Positions 7,316 through 16,714 of a stretch of 64,000 bases of DNA are shown here, in pieces. Numbering within the stretch: the stretch's first letter is position 1; each line of letters starts with the position of its first letter. This DNA is from SHZI01 sp049290495 (GTDB taxonomy: Bacteria > Pseudomonadota > Gammaproteobacteria > Steroidobacterales > GCA-2729495): assembly GCA_049290495.1 (NCBI GenBank), contig JBATNV010000200.1, positions 62,001 to 126,000 on the forward strand. Direction: 5' to 3'. The notes under the pieces are model-generated. The model made no database searches. It saw only the letters and a program-made list of their open reading frames with translations, and was not told the DNA's origin. A program made the translations under genes and the position numbers.

Positions 7316-8473
7316 ATGAACAAATTCACATGCCAGACCGGTATGGCGCTTGCCATCGCCTTACTGCTCAGTGCCTGCGGCGGACCCAAACCCGAGGCCG
7401 GGAGCGCTGCTCCGCCGGCAGCTGCTACATCCGCGGCGAAGACCGATGCCGAGAGAGTCCTCAACGTCTATAACTGGTCAGACTATATCGATGGCGCCGT
7501 GATCAAGGAGTTCGAGACTGAGTACGGCATTCATGTCAATTACGACGTCTTCGACTCCAACGAAGTCGTCGAGACCAAGTTGCTGGCCGGTAATACCGGT
7601 TACGACATCGTCGTCCCGTCGGCGAATTTCCTGCAGCGACAGATTGCTGCTGGCGTGTTCCAGCCGCTGGATACCGCGCTGTTGCCGAACCTGAAGAACC
7701 TCGATCCGGATATTACACGGCGCGTCGCACTCCACGATCCGGGCAACAAGTATTCGGTCAATTACCTGTGGGGCACATCGGGTGTGGGTTACAACGTCGA
7801 CATGATCAAGCAGCGCATGCCGGATGCCCCGGTGGACAGCTGGAAGATGTTTTATGACCCGGCCGTGGTCGCAAAGTTTGCAGACTGCGGGGTTGCGATC
7901 ATCGATGCGCCCTCCGAAGTGGTGGGCACGGTACTCATCTATCTCGGCAAGGATGCGAACAGCGAGGATCCGGCTGATCTCAAGGCTGCAGAAGATGTGC
8001 TGATGAAGATCCGCCCCTCGATTCGCTATGTGAATGCATCGAAATACATCGACGACCTTGCCAATGGCGAGATCTGCCTGGCACTCGGCTGGGTGGGTGA
8101 CGTGCTGCAGGCCCGCGATCGTGCCGAAGAGGCCAGCAAGGGCATCACCATCAGGTATAGCCTGCCCACAGAAGGCGCGATCATGTTCTTCGACATGCTC
8201 GCAATTCCGAAGGATGCAAAGCATCCGCTGAACGCGCACCTGTTTATAGACTTTCTGCTGCGGCCGGAGATTGCGGCCCGCAACTCAAGTTACGTGAACT
8301 ATGCGAACAGTAACCTGGCCTCATACGGCCTGGTGGACGAGGCGGTTCGCAATGATCCGAGTATCTATCCGACTGCCGAGGTGAAGGCGAGGCTGGTTCC
8401 GGACCTGGCTGAGTCGCCGGAGTTCACGCGCCTTCTGACCCGTTCGTGGACGCGCTTCAAGACCGGCCGCTGA
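7316..8473 (+). CDS. potF: Polyamine ABC transporter, substrate-binding lipoprotein
   Basis: Periplasmic spermidine/putrescine-binding protein of the PotD/PotF family. The signal sequence ends in LLSAC (lipid Cys21), so it is tethered to the membrane. The mature start LNVYNWSDYI and the DIVVPSANFLQRQI segment are typical of the family. Length (385) is slightly above PotF because of an Ala/Pro-rich linker after the lipobox. The ribosome site is GGGGGAGA. It is first in the order binding protein, ATPase, permease, permease. Putrescine preference (PotF) over spermidine (PotD) is inferred from the potFGHI order. Confidence 0.93.
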   Translation: MNKFTCQTGMALAIALLLSACGGPKPEAGSAAPPAAATSAAKTDAERVLNVYNWSDYIDGAVIKEFETEYGIHVNYDVFDSNEVVETKLLAGNTGYDIVVPSANFLQRQIAAGVFQPLDTALLPNLKNLDPDITRRVALHDPGNKYSVNYLWGTSGVGYNVDMIKQRMPDAPVDSWKMFYDPAVVAKFADCGVAIIDAPSEVVGTVLIYLGKDANSEDPADLKAAEDVLMKIRPSIRYVNASKYIDDLANGEICLALGWVGDVLQARDRAEEASKGITIRYSLPTEGAIMFFDMLAIPKDAKHPLNAHLFIDFLLRPEIAARNSSYVNYANSNLASYGLVDEAVRNDPSIYPTAEVKARLVPDLAESPEFTRLLTRSWTRFKTGR

Positions 8474-8477
8474 AGCC

Positions 8478-9566
8478 GTGCACGAGTATGTGCGCCTTGA
8501 CGGAGTCACCAGGAAGTTTGGGGATTTCGTTGCGGTAAACAACGTCAGCCTGACGATCAATCAGGGTGAGATTTTCTGTTTGCTCGGCGGGTCCGGCTGC
8601 GGCAAGACGACGCTTTTGCGCATGTTGGCCGGTTTCGACGCGCCGACTTCCGGCTCGATATTCATCGATGACCAGGACATGGCTGGTATTCCGGCCTACG
8701 AGCGTCCGGCCAACATGATGTTCCAGTCATACGCGCTGTTTCCGCACATGACAGCCTGGAAGAACATCGCCTTTGGCCTGGAGCAGGAGAAACTCAGTCG
8801 CGCGGAAATCAGCGAGCGTGTCGGAGCAATACTCGATATCGTCAAGATGACCCCCTATGCACAACGCAAGCCGCACCAGCTGTCTGGCGGCCAGCGGCAG
8901 CGCATCGCGCTGGCGCGCTCACTGGTCAAGCGGCCAAAACTCCTGCTGCTCGATGAACCGCTGGGCGCGCTCGACAAGAAGCTGCGGGAGCAGACGCAGT
9001 TTGAGCTGCTCGGCATACAGGAGCGCCTGGGCGTCACCTTCATCGTCGTTACACACGATCAGGAGGAGGCCATGACGCTCGCGACGCGGATCGGGGTAAT
9101 GAATCGCGGCGAGATCGTCCAGGTCGGCACGCCACCGGATATCTATGAATTCCCGTCCTCGCGCTTCGTCGCGGATTTCATCGGTTCGGTCAACATGTTC
9201 GAAGGGTCGCTGGTGGAGGACGAACCGGACCATGTGCGCATCCGGTCAGAGGAACTGGGTGCTCATGTCTATGTTGACCACGGTATCAGCGCGGCACCAG
9301 GGGCAACCGTATGGACGGCGATCCGGCCCGAGAAAATCAATATCGCCCGCGAACGCCCGCCTGGTGAGGACAATGTCGTGCACGGCATCGTCAGGGAGAT
9401 CGCCTACATGGGCGACATGTCCATGTACCTGGTGCAGATCGACAGCGGGCGGATGATGCGCGTGACGCGTCCGAATATTGTGCGTCAGTCCGAGGACCGC
9501 ATCAGCTGGGATGAGGCGGTCTGGCTGTCCTGGCATGCATCGAGCGCCATCGTCCTGACGCAATGA
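8478..9566 (+). CDS. potG: Polyamine ABC transporter ATPase
   Basis: ATP-hydrolysing subunit of the polyamine importer. It has a Walker A GGSGCGKTT, the signature LSGGQRQRIALARS and Walker B LLLLDEPLGALD, then a C-terminal TOBE-like regulatory region (about residues 280-350). It starts at a GTG 4 nt after the potF stop; the opening HEYVRLDGVTRKFG is the normal PotG start. The 3' end overlaps potH by 4 nt (ATGA), indicating translational coupling. Confidence 0.94.
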   Translation: MHEYVRLDGVTRKFGDFVAVNNVSLTINQGEIFCLLGGSGCGKTTLLRMLAGFDAPTSGSIFIDDQDMAGIPAYERPANMMFQSYALFPHMTAWKNIAFGLEQEKLSRAEISERVGAILDIVKMTPYAQRKPHQLSGGQRQRIALARSLVKRPKLLLLDEPLGALDKKLREQTQFELLGIQERLGVTFIVVTHDQEEAMTLATRIGVMNRGEIVQVGTPPDIYEFPSSRFVADFIGSVNMFEGSLVEDEPDHVRIRSEELGAHVYVDHGISAAPGATVWTAIRPEKINIARERPPGEDNVVHGIVREIAYMGDMSMYLVQIDSGRMMRVTRPNIVRQSEDRISWDEAVWLSWHASSAIVLTQ

Positions 9567-10567
9567 GCAATAACCGGCATTACCCTGCGCTGAGCGCCCG
9601 TCTGTCCAGCGGCCGACTCGGGCCGCTGTGGGCCCTCCTGTTCCGGATTGCTCCACCCCGCTGGTCGGAGTACGTGCTGACGCACTGGACGGGCAAGAAG
9701 CTCGTCATCGCGATGCCCTGGCTGTGGCTGCTGCTGTTCTTCCTGGTGCCTTTCCTGATCGTCTTCAAGATCTCCTTCTCCGAAGCGCGGATTGCAATGC
9801 CGCCCTACGCACCGCTGCTGGAGTGGGCCGGTAACCAGGTCGTCGCGATCAAGCTGAATTTCGGCAACTACGCGTTTCTGCTGACCGACGACCTGTATTT
9901 CACTTCCTATATCTACTCGGTCAGGGTGGCGGCGATATCGGCATTCCTCTGCCTGTTGATCGGCTACCCGATGGCCTATGCGATCGCACGCGCAACGCCC
10001 ACCTGGCGCAGCGTGTTCCTGTTGCTGGTGATACTGCCGTTCTGGACTTCCTTTCTGCTGCGCGTCTATGCCTGGATCGGACTCCTGAAGAGTAACGGCG
10101 TGATCAACAACGTGTTGATGGCGCTCGGTGTTATCGACGCACCAATCACCATGATGCAGACCGACTTCGCGGTCTATATCGGCATCGTCTATTCCTATTT
10201 GCCCTTCATGATCCTGCCGCTCTACGCCAACCTGGAAAAACATGACCTGACGCTGGTCGAGGCAGCGGCGGACCTCGGCGCGCGGCCCCTGACGACCTTT
10301 CTGCGTGTGACCTTGCCGCTGTCCTTGCCCGGTATCGTCGCGGGAGTCCTGCTGGTATTCATTCCGGCCGTCGGCGAGTACGTCATTCCGTCACTGCTCG
10401 GGCGTGCCGATCAGCTGATGATTGGCCGGGTGCTGGCGGATGAATTCTTTTCCAATCGCGACTGGCCGGTCGCCAGTGCGGTGGCGATCTTCATGCTGAT
10501 ACTGCTGGTGGTGCCGATCATGGTGTTCCAGCGTATCCAGAGCCGCGAGCTGGAGGCGCGACGCTGA
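9563..10567 (+). CDS. potH: Polyamine ABC transporter permease 1
   Basis: Inner-membrane permease with a cytosolic N-terminal extension, a first helix at about residues 50-70 and a binding-protein-dependent transport domain from about residue 115. The EAA loop that contacts the ATPase reads EAAADLGARPLTTF. The gene overlaps potG (4 nt) and potI (1 nt), so all four pot genes form one unit. Its length of 334 residues fits PotH. Confidence 0.94.
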   Translation: MSNNRHYPALSARLSSGRLGPLWALLFRIAPPRWSEYVLTHWTGKKLVIAMPWLWLLLFFLVPFLIVFKISFSEARIAMPPYAPLLEWAGNQVVAIKLNFGNYAFLLTDDLYFTSYIYSVRVAAISAFLCLLIGYPMAYAIARATPTWRSVFLLLVILPFWTSFLLRVYAWIGLLKSNGVINNVLMALGVIDAPITMMQTDFAVYIGIVYSYLPFMILPLYANLEKHDLTLVEAAADLGARPLTTFLRVTLPLSLPGIVAGVLLVFIPAVGEYVIPSLLGRADQLMIGRVLADEFFSNRDWPVASAVAIFMLILLVVPIMVFQRIQSRELEARR

Positions 10568-11409
10568 TGCGCAGTCGCGTGGTTTCCGCTCTGGCGCTTG
10601 TCACCGGCTTTGCCTTTCTCTACATACCGATCCTCTCGATGGTGGTTTTTTCTTTCAACAATTCCAGGCTGGTTACGGTCTGGGACGCGCAGAATTCGCC
10701 GACGCTCAAGTGGTATCACGCGCTGTTCAGCAATGAGCAGATCCTCGACGCGGCCTGGCTGTCGATCAAGATTGCCGCCATGACGGCGAGTATCGCCGTG
10801 GTGCTGGGTACGCTGGCCGGGCTGGTGCTCGCCCGCTTCGGCCCGTTCAGGGGGCGGACCCTGCTGTCGGGCATGACCACGGCACCGCTGGTCATGCCGG
10901 ATGTCATCACGGGCCTGTCCATGCTGCTGCTGTTTATCTCGATGGAGCAGCTGATCGGCTGGCCGAAGGGGCGCGGAGTGCTGACCATCACCATCGCCCA
11001 TGTGACTTTCGCGATGGCCTATGTGACCGTGATCGTGCAGTCGCAGCTCGCCGGTTTCGACGACTCGCTGGAAGAGGCAGCGATGGACCTGGGTGCCCGG
11101 CCAGCCAAGGTATTTTTTCGCATTACCTTGCCGCTGATTTTGCCGGCCATCGCTTCAGGCTGGCTGCTTGCCTTCACGCTGTCCTGGGACGACCTGGTGA
11201 TTTCGCAGTTCGTCGCTGGCCCCGGTTCCAGCACCCTGCCGATGGTGATCTTCTCCAAGATGCGGCTGGGCGTGAGCCCGGACGTAAATGCGCTGGCCAC
11301 CATCCTGGTGTTCATCGTAGCGATGGGTGTGGTCGGCGGCAGCCTGTGGATGCGCCGGCTCGAAAAGCAGCGCGCACGAGAAAGTCAGCTGGCCGCGTCC
11401 GGCCTGTGA
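10567..11409 (+). CDS. potI: Polyamine ABC transporter permease 2
   Basis: Second membrane subunit of the importer, 280 residues with about six helices. The EAA loop reads EEAAMDLGARPAKVF. It pairs with PotH to form the channel energised by PotG. It ends 21 bp from the convergent ilvA stop, with a short hairpin in the gap. Confidence 0.94.
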   Translation: MRSRVVSALALVTGFAFLYIPILSMVVFSFNNSRLVTVWDAQNSPTLKWYHALFSNEQILDAAWLSIKIAAMTASIAVVLGTLAGLVLARFGPFRGRTLLSGMTTAPLVMPDVITGLSMLLLFISMEQLIGWPKGRGVLTITIAHVTFAMAYVTVIVQSQLAGFDDSLEEAAMDLGARPAKVFFRITLPLILPAIASGWLLAFTLSWDDLVISQFVAGPGSSTLPMVIFSKMRLGVSPDVNALATILVFIVAMGVVGGSLWMRRLEKQRARESQLAASGL

Positions 11410-11414
11410 CCTGG

Positions 11415-11430
11415 GCCTGCTGATGCAGGC
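11415..11430. terminator. Convergent hairpin between potI and ilvA
   Basis: GCCTGC-TGAT-GCAGGC forms a perfect 6-bp stem in the gap between the two convergent genes, usable from both strands. No U-tract follows, so intrinsic termination is unproven. Confidence 0.4.
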
Positions 11431-12948
11431 TCAGTCGCTCGCCAGGAACATCCGGTAGATCGGATTTGCAGTCTCTTCCCGGAACTCGTAGCTGGTCGCG
11501 CGCAAGTGCGTCAGGAAGTCCTCCATCTCCGCATCCGGCACCTGGATGCCGGCCAGCACACGGCCAAAATCAGAGCCTGGATTCGTGTAGTGGAACAGGC
11601 TGATGTTCCAGCGGTCGCCGAGCGCCTTGAGAAAACCGAGTAGCGCGCCTGGCCGCTCCGGAAACACGAAGTGATACAGCCGCTCGTCGCGCAGGCCCGG
11701 TGCGAGTCCGCCGACCATATGACGCACATGCATCTTGGCCACTTCGTCGTCGCTGAGATCGACGACCGGATAACCACGCTCCTCGAGGCTGGCGATGATC
11801 TGGGCGCGTTCCGCGAGCCCGCCGCTCAGTCCCACGCCGACAAAAATATGCGCGCGTGCGGTATCGGCGTAGCGGTAATTGAACTCGGTGATGTAGCGGC
11901 CGCCGATCGTCTCGCAGAAGTTGCGGAAACTGCCGGCCCGTTCCGGAATCTCGATGGCGAGCAGCGCCTCACGGTGTTCGCCGATACCGGCCCGCTCGGC
12001 AATGTAGCGCAAGCGGTCGAAATTCAGGTTTGCGCCGCTGTTGACGGCGATATAGGTTCGTCCGGTGGCGGGATTGGCTGCCAGCCAGCGCTTGATGCCG
12101 GCCACAGCCAGCGCACCGGCCGGCTCCATGACGGCGCGCGTGTCCTCGAAGACATCACGGATTGCGGCACAGACTTCGTCATTGCTGACCAGGACCACCT
12201 CGTCGACGAGTTCCCGGCAGATGCGGAAGGTTTCGTCACCGACGCGGCGTACGGCCACGCCATCGACGAAGATACCCACGCGTTCCAGGGTTACCGGCTG
12301 TCCGGCCTGCAGTGCCGCATGCATGGTCGGAGATTCTTCCGGCTCCACGCCGATGATCCGGATCGACGGGTAAAGGGCCTTCACATACAGCGCGATACCG
12401 CTGATCAGTCCGCCACCGCCAACCGGCACGAAAATCGCATCGAGCGTGCCGTGATGTTGCCGCAGGATCTCCATGCCGATGGTGCCCTGGCCGGCGATCA
12501 CATCCGGATCGTTGAAGGGATGGACGAAAGTCAGGCCTTCAGCCGCAGCAAGTTCCTGGGCGCGCGCGTAGGCATCGTCATAGGTGATTCCGTGCAGTAT
12601 GACTTCACCACCCAGCGCACGCACCGCCTCGCTCTTGATGGTCGGTGTGGTAGTCGGCATCACGATGACCGCACGCACGCCGAACGCACGGCCAGCAAGT
12701 GCCAGCCCCTGTCCGTGATTGCCGGCTGAGCTGCAGATCATGCCGGCGGCACGCTCTGCGGGTGTCAGTTGCGCGAGCTTGTTGCAGGCCCCGCGCAGCT
12801 TGAAAGAAAAGACCGGCTGCAGATCCTCGCGCTTGAGCAGGATCTGGTTGCCAAGCCGGGCTGAGAGTCGCGGCGCCGGATCGAGTGAGGTTTCGATTGC
12901 GAGGTCATAGACCTGCGCTTTCAGAATCCTCTCCAGATATTCCGCCAT
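11431..12948 (-). CDS. ilvA: Threonine ammonia-lyase, biosynthetic
   Basis: PLP enzyme that deaminates threonine to 2-oxobutanoate, the first step toward isoleucine. The catalytic domain has the PLP lysine in SFKLRGA and the glycine-rich phosphate loop GGGGLISG. Two ACT-like regulatory domains follow (about residues 325-505), as in the isoleucine-inhibited enzyme. I start at the ATG giving MAEYLERIL because AGAGGA lies upstream of it; an ATG 48 bp earlier is less likely. No ilv neighbours are present. Confidence 0.95.
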   Translation of the reverse strand: MAEYLERILKAQVYDLAIETSLDPAPRLSARLGNQILLKREDLQPVFSFKLRGACNKLAQLTPAERAAGMICSSAGNHGQGLALAGRAFGVRAVIVMPTTTPTIKSEAVRALGGEVILHGITYDDAYARAQELAAAEGLTFVHPFNDPDVIAGQGTIGMEILRQHHGTLDAIFVPVGGGGLISGIALYVKALYPSIRIIGVEPEESPTMHAALQAGQPVTLERVGIFVDGVAVRRVGDETFRICRELVDEVVLVSNDEVCAAIRDVFEDTRAVMEPAGALAVAGIKRWLAANPATGRTYIAVNSGANLNFDRLRYIAERAGIGEHREALLAIEIPERAGSFRNFCETIGGRYITEFNYRYADTARAHIFVGVGLSGGLAERAQIIASLEERGYPVVDLSDDEVAKMHVRHMVGGLAPGLRDERLYHFVFPERPGALLGFLKALGDRWNISLFHYTNPGSDFGRVLAGIQVPDAEMEDFLTHLRATSYEFREETANPIYRMFLASD

Positions 12949-13001
12949 CGACCCGATCCTCTGAATTTGCAGTACAGGCCGCACTGCAGACTGCATGTTA
13001 A

Positions 13002-14054
13002 CTAGGGAGAGGAGGCCGGAGCGAGTAAATCCTGCAGGCGCCGGGTGAATTGTTCAGTCTTGTAGCCGGGGAGTGTGTAGATCCAGCCGCCGAGCCGCGC
13101 ATTGATGGCTTCCGCTTCCGTCTGCACGGCGTCGAATCCGGATGATTCAGGACTGGCATAGCGTTCGGCTTGTGCCGGGTCGGTCGAGGCGAGAAAGCTC
13201 AAGCGCGTGCCGTCGGGGGTGCGCCAGGCGCTGGCTTCGACGATCAGGCCGTCAAAGCATTCAAAGCGGGCAAGCACAGGCTTGCCGGGATTTGTACCCA
13301 GCGCCTCACGGCCATGTACATCATCGAGCTGCAAGCCGGCCAGCAGTGCGCCAAGCGTGTTGCCAATGCCGGGATAGCCGGGCTCCCGGCCCGCAGGGAT
13401 ATTGGCCACCGTGAAATCGGGGACCTCGCGACCGGCTTTTTCCAGCCGCAGCGTGTCGGTGCCGGGATGCGTGATGGTCAGCGACTGGATGCGCGTGGCG
13501 GGAATATCGATGAGCTGACGATCGAGCCACTCGCCCGTGGTCTTGCCCGGTGTCAGCCGGCCGGTGACCAGCCAGCTTTGCGTCTCTCCGCTGCGACGCA
13601 CGTAGCTCATGTCGCTGCTACCGGCCTGTGTCTGGCCGACGATGAGCTGTACCGGCGTCGCGGTTCCGCTGATCTTGAGTTGTACGCCGCGTGCCGTTGG
13701 CAGGGCGATGTCCTGCACGCCGAGGCGGTCGTATAAGGCCGGCGTTGAGGTCTTCTCCTCGACGATACGGGCCGCGGCAAGTGCCAGCAGGGTTTCGCGA
13801 ATCCGTCCCACATCGGCCGGGTAATCGCGTTCGGCCACCATCCAGTGTTCATCGCTGCGTTTCAGCGTGGCGATGAGCTGATTGCCCGCTCCGCGCACGA
13901 TGATCTGGCTGACATCGTTAAGCTGCGCCTTCAGTTCCGGAAACAGCAGTTGCTCCTCGCTGCTGCTGCGCCTGCCCGGGCCCGCCAGCAGGACGAGAAG
14001 TGCCAGCACGAGCAGGGCTGCAAGCAGCAGGATCAGGGCGCGACGACTCATCAC
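13002..14054 (-). CDS. DUF4340 domain protein
   Basis: 350 residues with one N-terminal membrane helix (about 6-26) and a long extracytoplasmic DUF4340 region containing repeated beta-rich segments. DUF4340 genes usually follow GldG-like genes, as here. The start overlaps the GldG-like stop by 4 nt, so it belongs to the same operon. The molecular role is not known; it probably works with the ABC complex in the periplasm. Confidence 0.82.
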   Translation of the reverse strand: MMSRRALILLLAALLVLALLVLLAGPGRRSSSEEQLLFPELKAQLNDVSQIIVRGAGNQLIATLKRSDEHWMVAERDYPADVGRIRETLLALAAARIVEEKTSTPALYDRLGVQDIALPTARGVQLKISGTATPVQLIVGQTQAGSSDMSYVRRSGETQSWLVTGRLTPGKTTGEWLDRQLIDIPATRIQSLTITHPGTDTLRLEKAGREVPDFTVANIPAGREPGYPGIGNTLGALLAGLQLDDVHGREALGTNPGKPVLARFECFDGLIVEASAWRTPDGTRLSFLASTDPAQAERYASPESSGFDAVQTEAEAINARLGGWIYTLPGYKTEQFTRRLQDLLAPASSP

Positions 14055-15973
14055 GGGTGTCCGGGCTGATGTCCGGTGTCAGCCTGTGTCCGCCGCTGCC
14101 TCCGGCGCCGGAGCATCACCAGCAACAGTCCCACCGCGGTGACCAGCAGCGGCACCACGGTGATATTGAGTATCTTCAGCACGCTGCCCAGCCGCTCGAT
14201 GTCGCGATCCAGGCCGCGTTGAACCTGCCGCAGTTCCTTGCGCAGCTGCAGGCGGCGCGCCTGGAAACGCTCGATCTCGGCCGCCTGCTCCGGTGACAGG
14301 ATCTCTGTGCCCTGATCGGCGCGACTGGCCTGGAGTTCACTCAGCTTTGCCTCGGTCTCCTGCAGTTCGGTCTGTAGCCGCTGCTCGGCATCGCGAAAGC
14401 GCGCATCGGCTGCGCGGCGCAAGTCCTGGACCCGTGTGAAAGGTCGCTGGAAGGTGGCGCGGCTGCGGATGCTGATCAGGTCGCCGCTGCCGAGCAGGTT
14501 GTCGAGCGCATTGATGACGAAATCGCCGTTATTCGCAAAGGCCGTGTGTACCCGCTGGCCGTAGTAGTCCTGGCTCTGCACCCAGAGCTGGTCAGCGAGC
14601 AGGTCGGTGTCCGCGACCAGTACGACGTTGACCGGTTCCGCGGCAGCAGCCAGGTGACCTGCCGGAACCGCAGACGGACTGCCAGGCGGAGCCGGCAGGC
14701 CTTTCGGGAAGGCGCTCGGCACCGTGCCGCTGATTCTCGCTGCCAGCACATAGCGTTCGCCGGTGGGCTTGAAATCGGCGCGCAGCATTTCAGGATCAGA
14801 GGTGATTGCCAGCCGCTCGACAGGAATCAGTCCGGCGAGTTCGCTGGATTCGACCAGGGGCTGCAGGGTGGCCGGTGCGTCCTGGTCGCGGGTGATGTAA
14901 CCGGGGAAGGCAAAGGTCATGAGATTGAGGCTGCCCGTGATGATGTCTTCGTGTGACATGCCCGCCGGCTCGATGCCGAGCACACCGAGATGGCGGACGG
15001 GACGGCTGTCTGCGCCGAGGCCGACGGTCATCGCATAGCGGTCATCGGCAACCACGTGCGCCTCGTCCGTATGGATGCCCCAGGCGCCGGTCAGCCGATT
15101 GAGATTCGAGCTGCGCCTGCCGCCTGAGGGATCAGCCGGATCACCCTGATCGACCTCTGCGAAGGGATCGACGAACAACAGCGCGCGGCCGCCCCTGAGC
15201 ACGAACTGGTCGATCGCATACAGGGTCGCGTCGGACAGGTTCTTCGGATGGACCACCATCAGCAACTTGATGTCATCGGCGATCTCCTCCAGGCCGGGGG
15301 CTAGCGTGCGAACCTCGAACAGCTGGCGCATCTGCTCGGCAATTACCCAGGGCTGACTGGCTTGCCGTGCCATCGGGTTGAACTCTGCCGTCAGCGGCAA
15401 CTCTGACAGCAGGCCGATCACCGGCTTCTTCGGGTTGGCCAGCGTGTAAACCAGTTTGGCCAGGTCGTATTCGAGGAAAGCCTCTTTGGCCGGATCCAGA
15501 AACGGGATGATGTCGTCATCACCCACGCTGTTGGTACCAGCGACGCCCATATAGATCGGGTCGGCGCTGTTGCCGGCATTGATGGGGCGCAGGCCAAAGC
15601 CGCTCGCCCGGTCTTCTTCTTCGGAAAACGGCAGCGGATCGATGACCTGCAGGATCAGTTTGCCTTCCGAGCGGGCGGCAAAGGCTTCGAGCATTTCGCG
15701 GATGCGCCCGGCGTAGGTCCGCAGTGCCGGGATATTGGTTGTCGCCTTTTCGGAGTAGAACAGATAGACATGTACGGGTTCGGCGATCTTGCCGAGGATC
15801 TTGCCGGTACCTTCCGACAGCGTATAGAGCTGGTTCTCGGTGAGGTCCACCTGCACGCCACGAAATGCACTGTTGATCAGCGCCACGCTGGCCACAAAGG
15901 CCAGCGCGAGTGCCACCAGCCCCAGCCGGCTGAACAAGGGGCTCCGACGGTCGCCGACGTGATCCTTGCTCAT
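14051..15973 (-). CDS. GldG-like ABC-associated auxiliary protein
   Basis: 640-residue membrane-anchored protein with a GldG/ABC_transp_aux-type periplasmic domain. There is a helix near residues 13-33, a large extracytoplasmic region with YTLSEGTGKIL and the ALLFVDPFAEVD segment, a coiled coil (about residues 540-590, rich in Gln/Glu/Leu/Arg) and a final helix near residue 605. In Bacteroidetes the homologue serves gliding; in proteobacteria the complex is of unknown function. It sits between the permease and DUF4340 genes. Confidence 0.85.
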   Translation of the reverse strand: MSKDHVGDRRSPLFSRLGLVALALAFVASVALINSAFRGVQVDLTENQLYTLSEGTGKILGKIAEPVHVYLFYSEKATTNIPALRTYAGRIREMLEAFAARSEGKLILQVIDPLPFSEEEDRASGFGLRPINAGNSADPIYMGVAGTNSVGDDDIIPFLDPAKEAFLEYDLAKLVYTLANPKKPVIGLLSELPLTAEFNPMARQASQPWVIAEQMRQLFEVRTLAPGLEEIADDIKLLMVVHPKNLSDATLYAIDQFVLRGGRALLFVDPFAEVDQGDPADPSGGRRSSNLNRLTGAWGIHTDEAHVVADDRYAMTVGLGADSRPVRHLGVLGIEPAGMSHEDIITGSLNLMTFAFPGYITRDQDAPATLQPLVESSELAGLIPVERLAITSDPEMLRADFKPTGERYVLAARISGTVPSAFPKGLPAPPGSPSAVPAGHLAAAAEPVNVVLVADTDLLADQLWVQSQDYYGQRVHTAFANNGDFVINALDNLLGSGDLISIRSRATFQRPFTRVQDLRRAADARFRDAEQRLQTELQETEAKLSELQASRADQGTEILSPEQAAEIERFQARRLQLRKELRQVQRGLDRDIERLGSVLKILNITVVPLLVTAVGLLLVMLRRRRQRRTQADTGHQPGHP

Positions 15974-15976
15974 CGT

Positions 15977-16714
15977 CTAGTCTGCCTTCCTGAGGTCGAG
16001 CACGATCACATTGGCATACAGCCAGGCTGCGATCACCAGCAGAAAGTACAGGACGTCGCGGATATCGAGCACACCCTTGCTCAGCGAATTGAAATGGGTG
16101 AGAAACGACAGCCCGGAGATCGCATCGAGCATTGCGGTGGGCAGCCAGCCCGAGAAGAAGTTGAGCACCAGCGGGAAGCCGGCCAGCATGAACAGGAAGC
16201 AGATCACCACGGTGACGATGAAGGCGACGACCTGATTGCGGTTGGCGGCTGAAATGCAGGCGCCGATGGCCAGGAAGCCGCCGGCCATCAGCAGGCTACC
16301 CAGGTAGGCAGCGACGATGATGCCGTTGTCCGGGTCGCCGAGGTAATTGACCGTGATCCAGATCGGGAAGGTCAACGCGAGGGCGACGGCGATAAACAGC
16401 CAGGCGGCCAGGAACTTGCCGAGCACCGCTTGCCACATCGTCACCGGCAGGGTCATCAGCAGCTCGATGCTGCCGCTCTTTCGTTCTTCCGCCCAGAGAC
16501 GCATGGCGATGGCCGGTACCAGGAACAGATAGAGCCACGGGTGAAAGCCGAAGAAGGGCGTCAGGTCGGCCTGGCCCCGCTCATAGAAACCGCCGAGATA
16601 AAAAGTGAACACGCCCATCATCGCCAGAAAGATCACGATGAAGACATAGGCGAGCGGTGTGGCGAAGTAGCTGCGCAGTTCACGGCCGGCAATGATGCGG
16701 ATCGCATCCATCAC
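15977..16714 (-). CDS. GldF-like ABC transporter permease
   Basis: ABC-2-type permease of 245 residues and about six helices, opening IIAGRELRSYFATPLAYVF as in GldF/NosY relatives. It overlaps the ATPase gene by 4 nt and precedes the GldG-like gene by 3 bp. With these it would form an export or envelope-remodelling ABC complex. The substrate is unknown. Confidence 0.87.
   Translation of the reverse strand: MMDAIRIIAGRELRSYFATPLAYVFIVIFLAMMGVFTFYLGGFYERGQADLTPFFGFHPWLYLFLVPAIAMRLWAEERKSGSIELLMTLPVTMWQAVLGKFLAAWLFIAVALALTFPIWITVNYLGDPDNGIIVAAYLGSLLMAGGFLAIGACISAANRNQVVAFIVTVVICFLFMLAGFPLVLNFFSGWLPTAMLDAISGLSFLTHFNSLSKGVLDIRDVLYFLLVIAAWLYANVIVLDLRKAD

Noticed and set aside
11671..12729. Long plus-strand ORF (352 codons) inside ilvA
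   Set aside because: It is the antisense shadow of ilvA; ilvA has all catalytic motifs and this frame has no recognisable domain.
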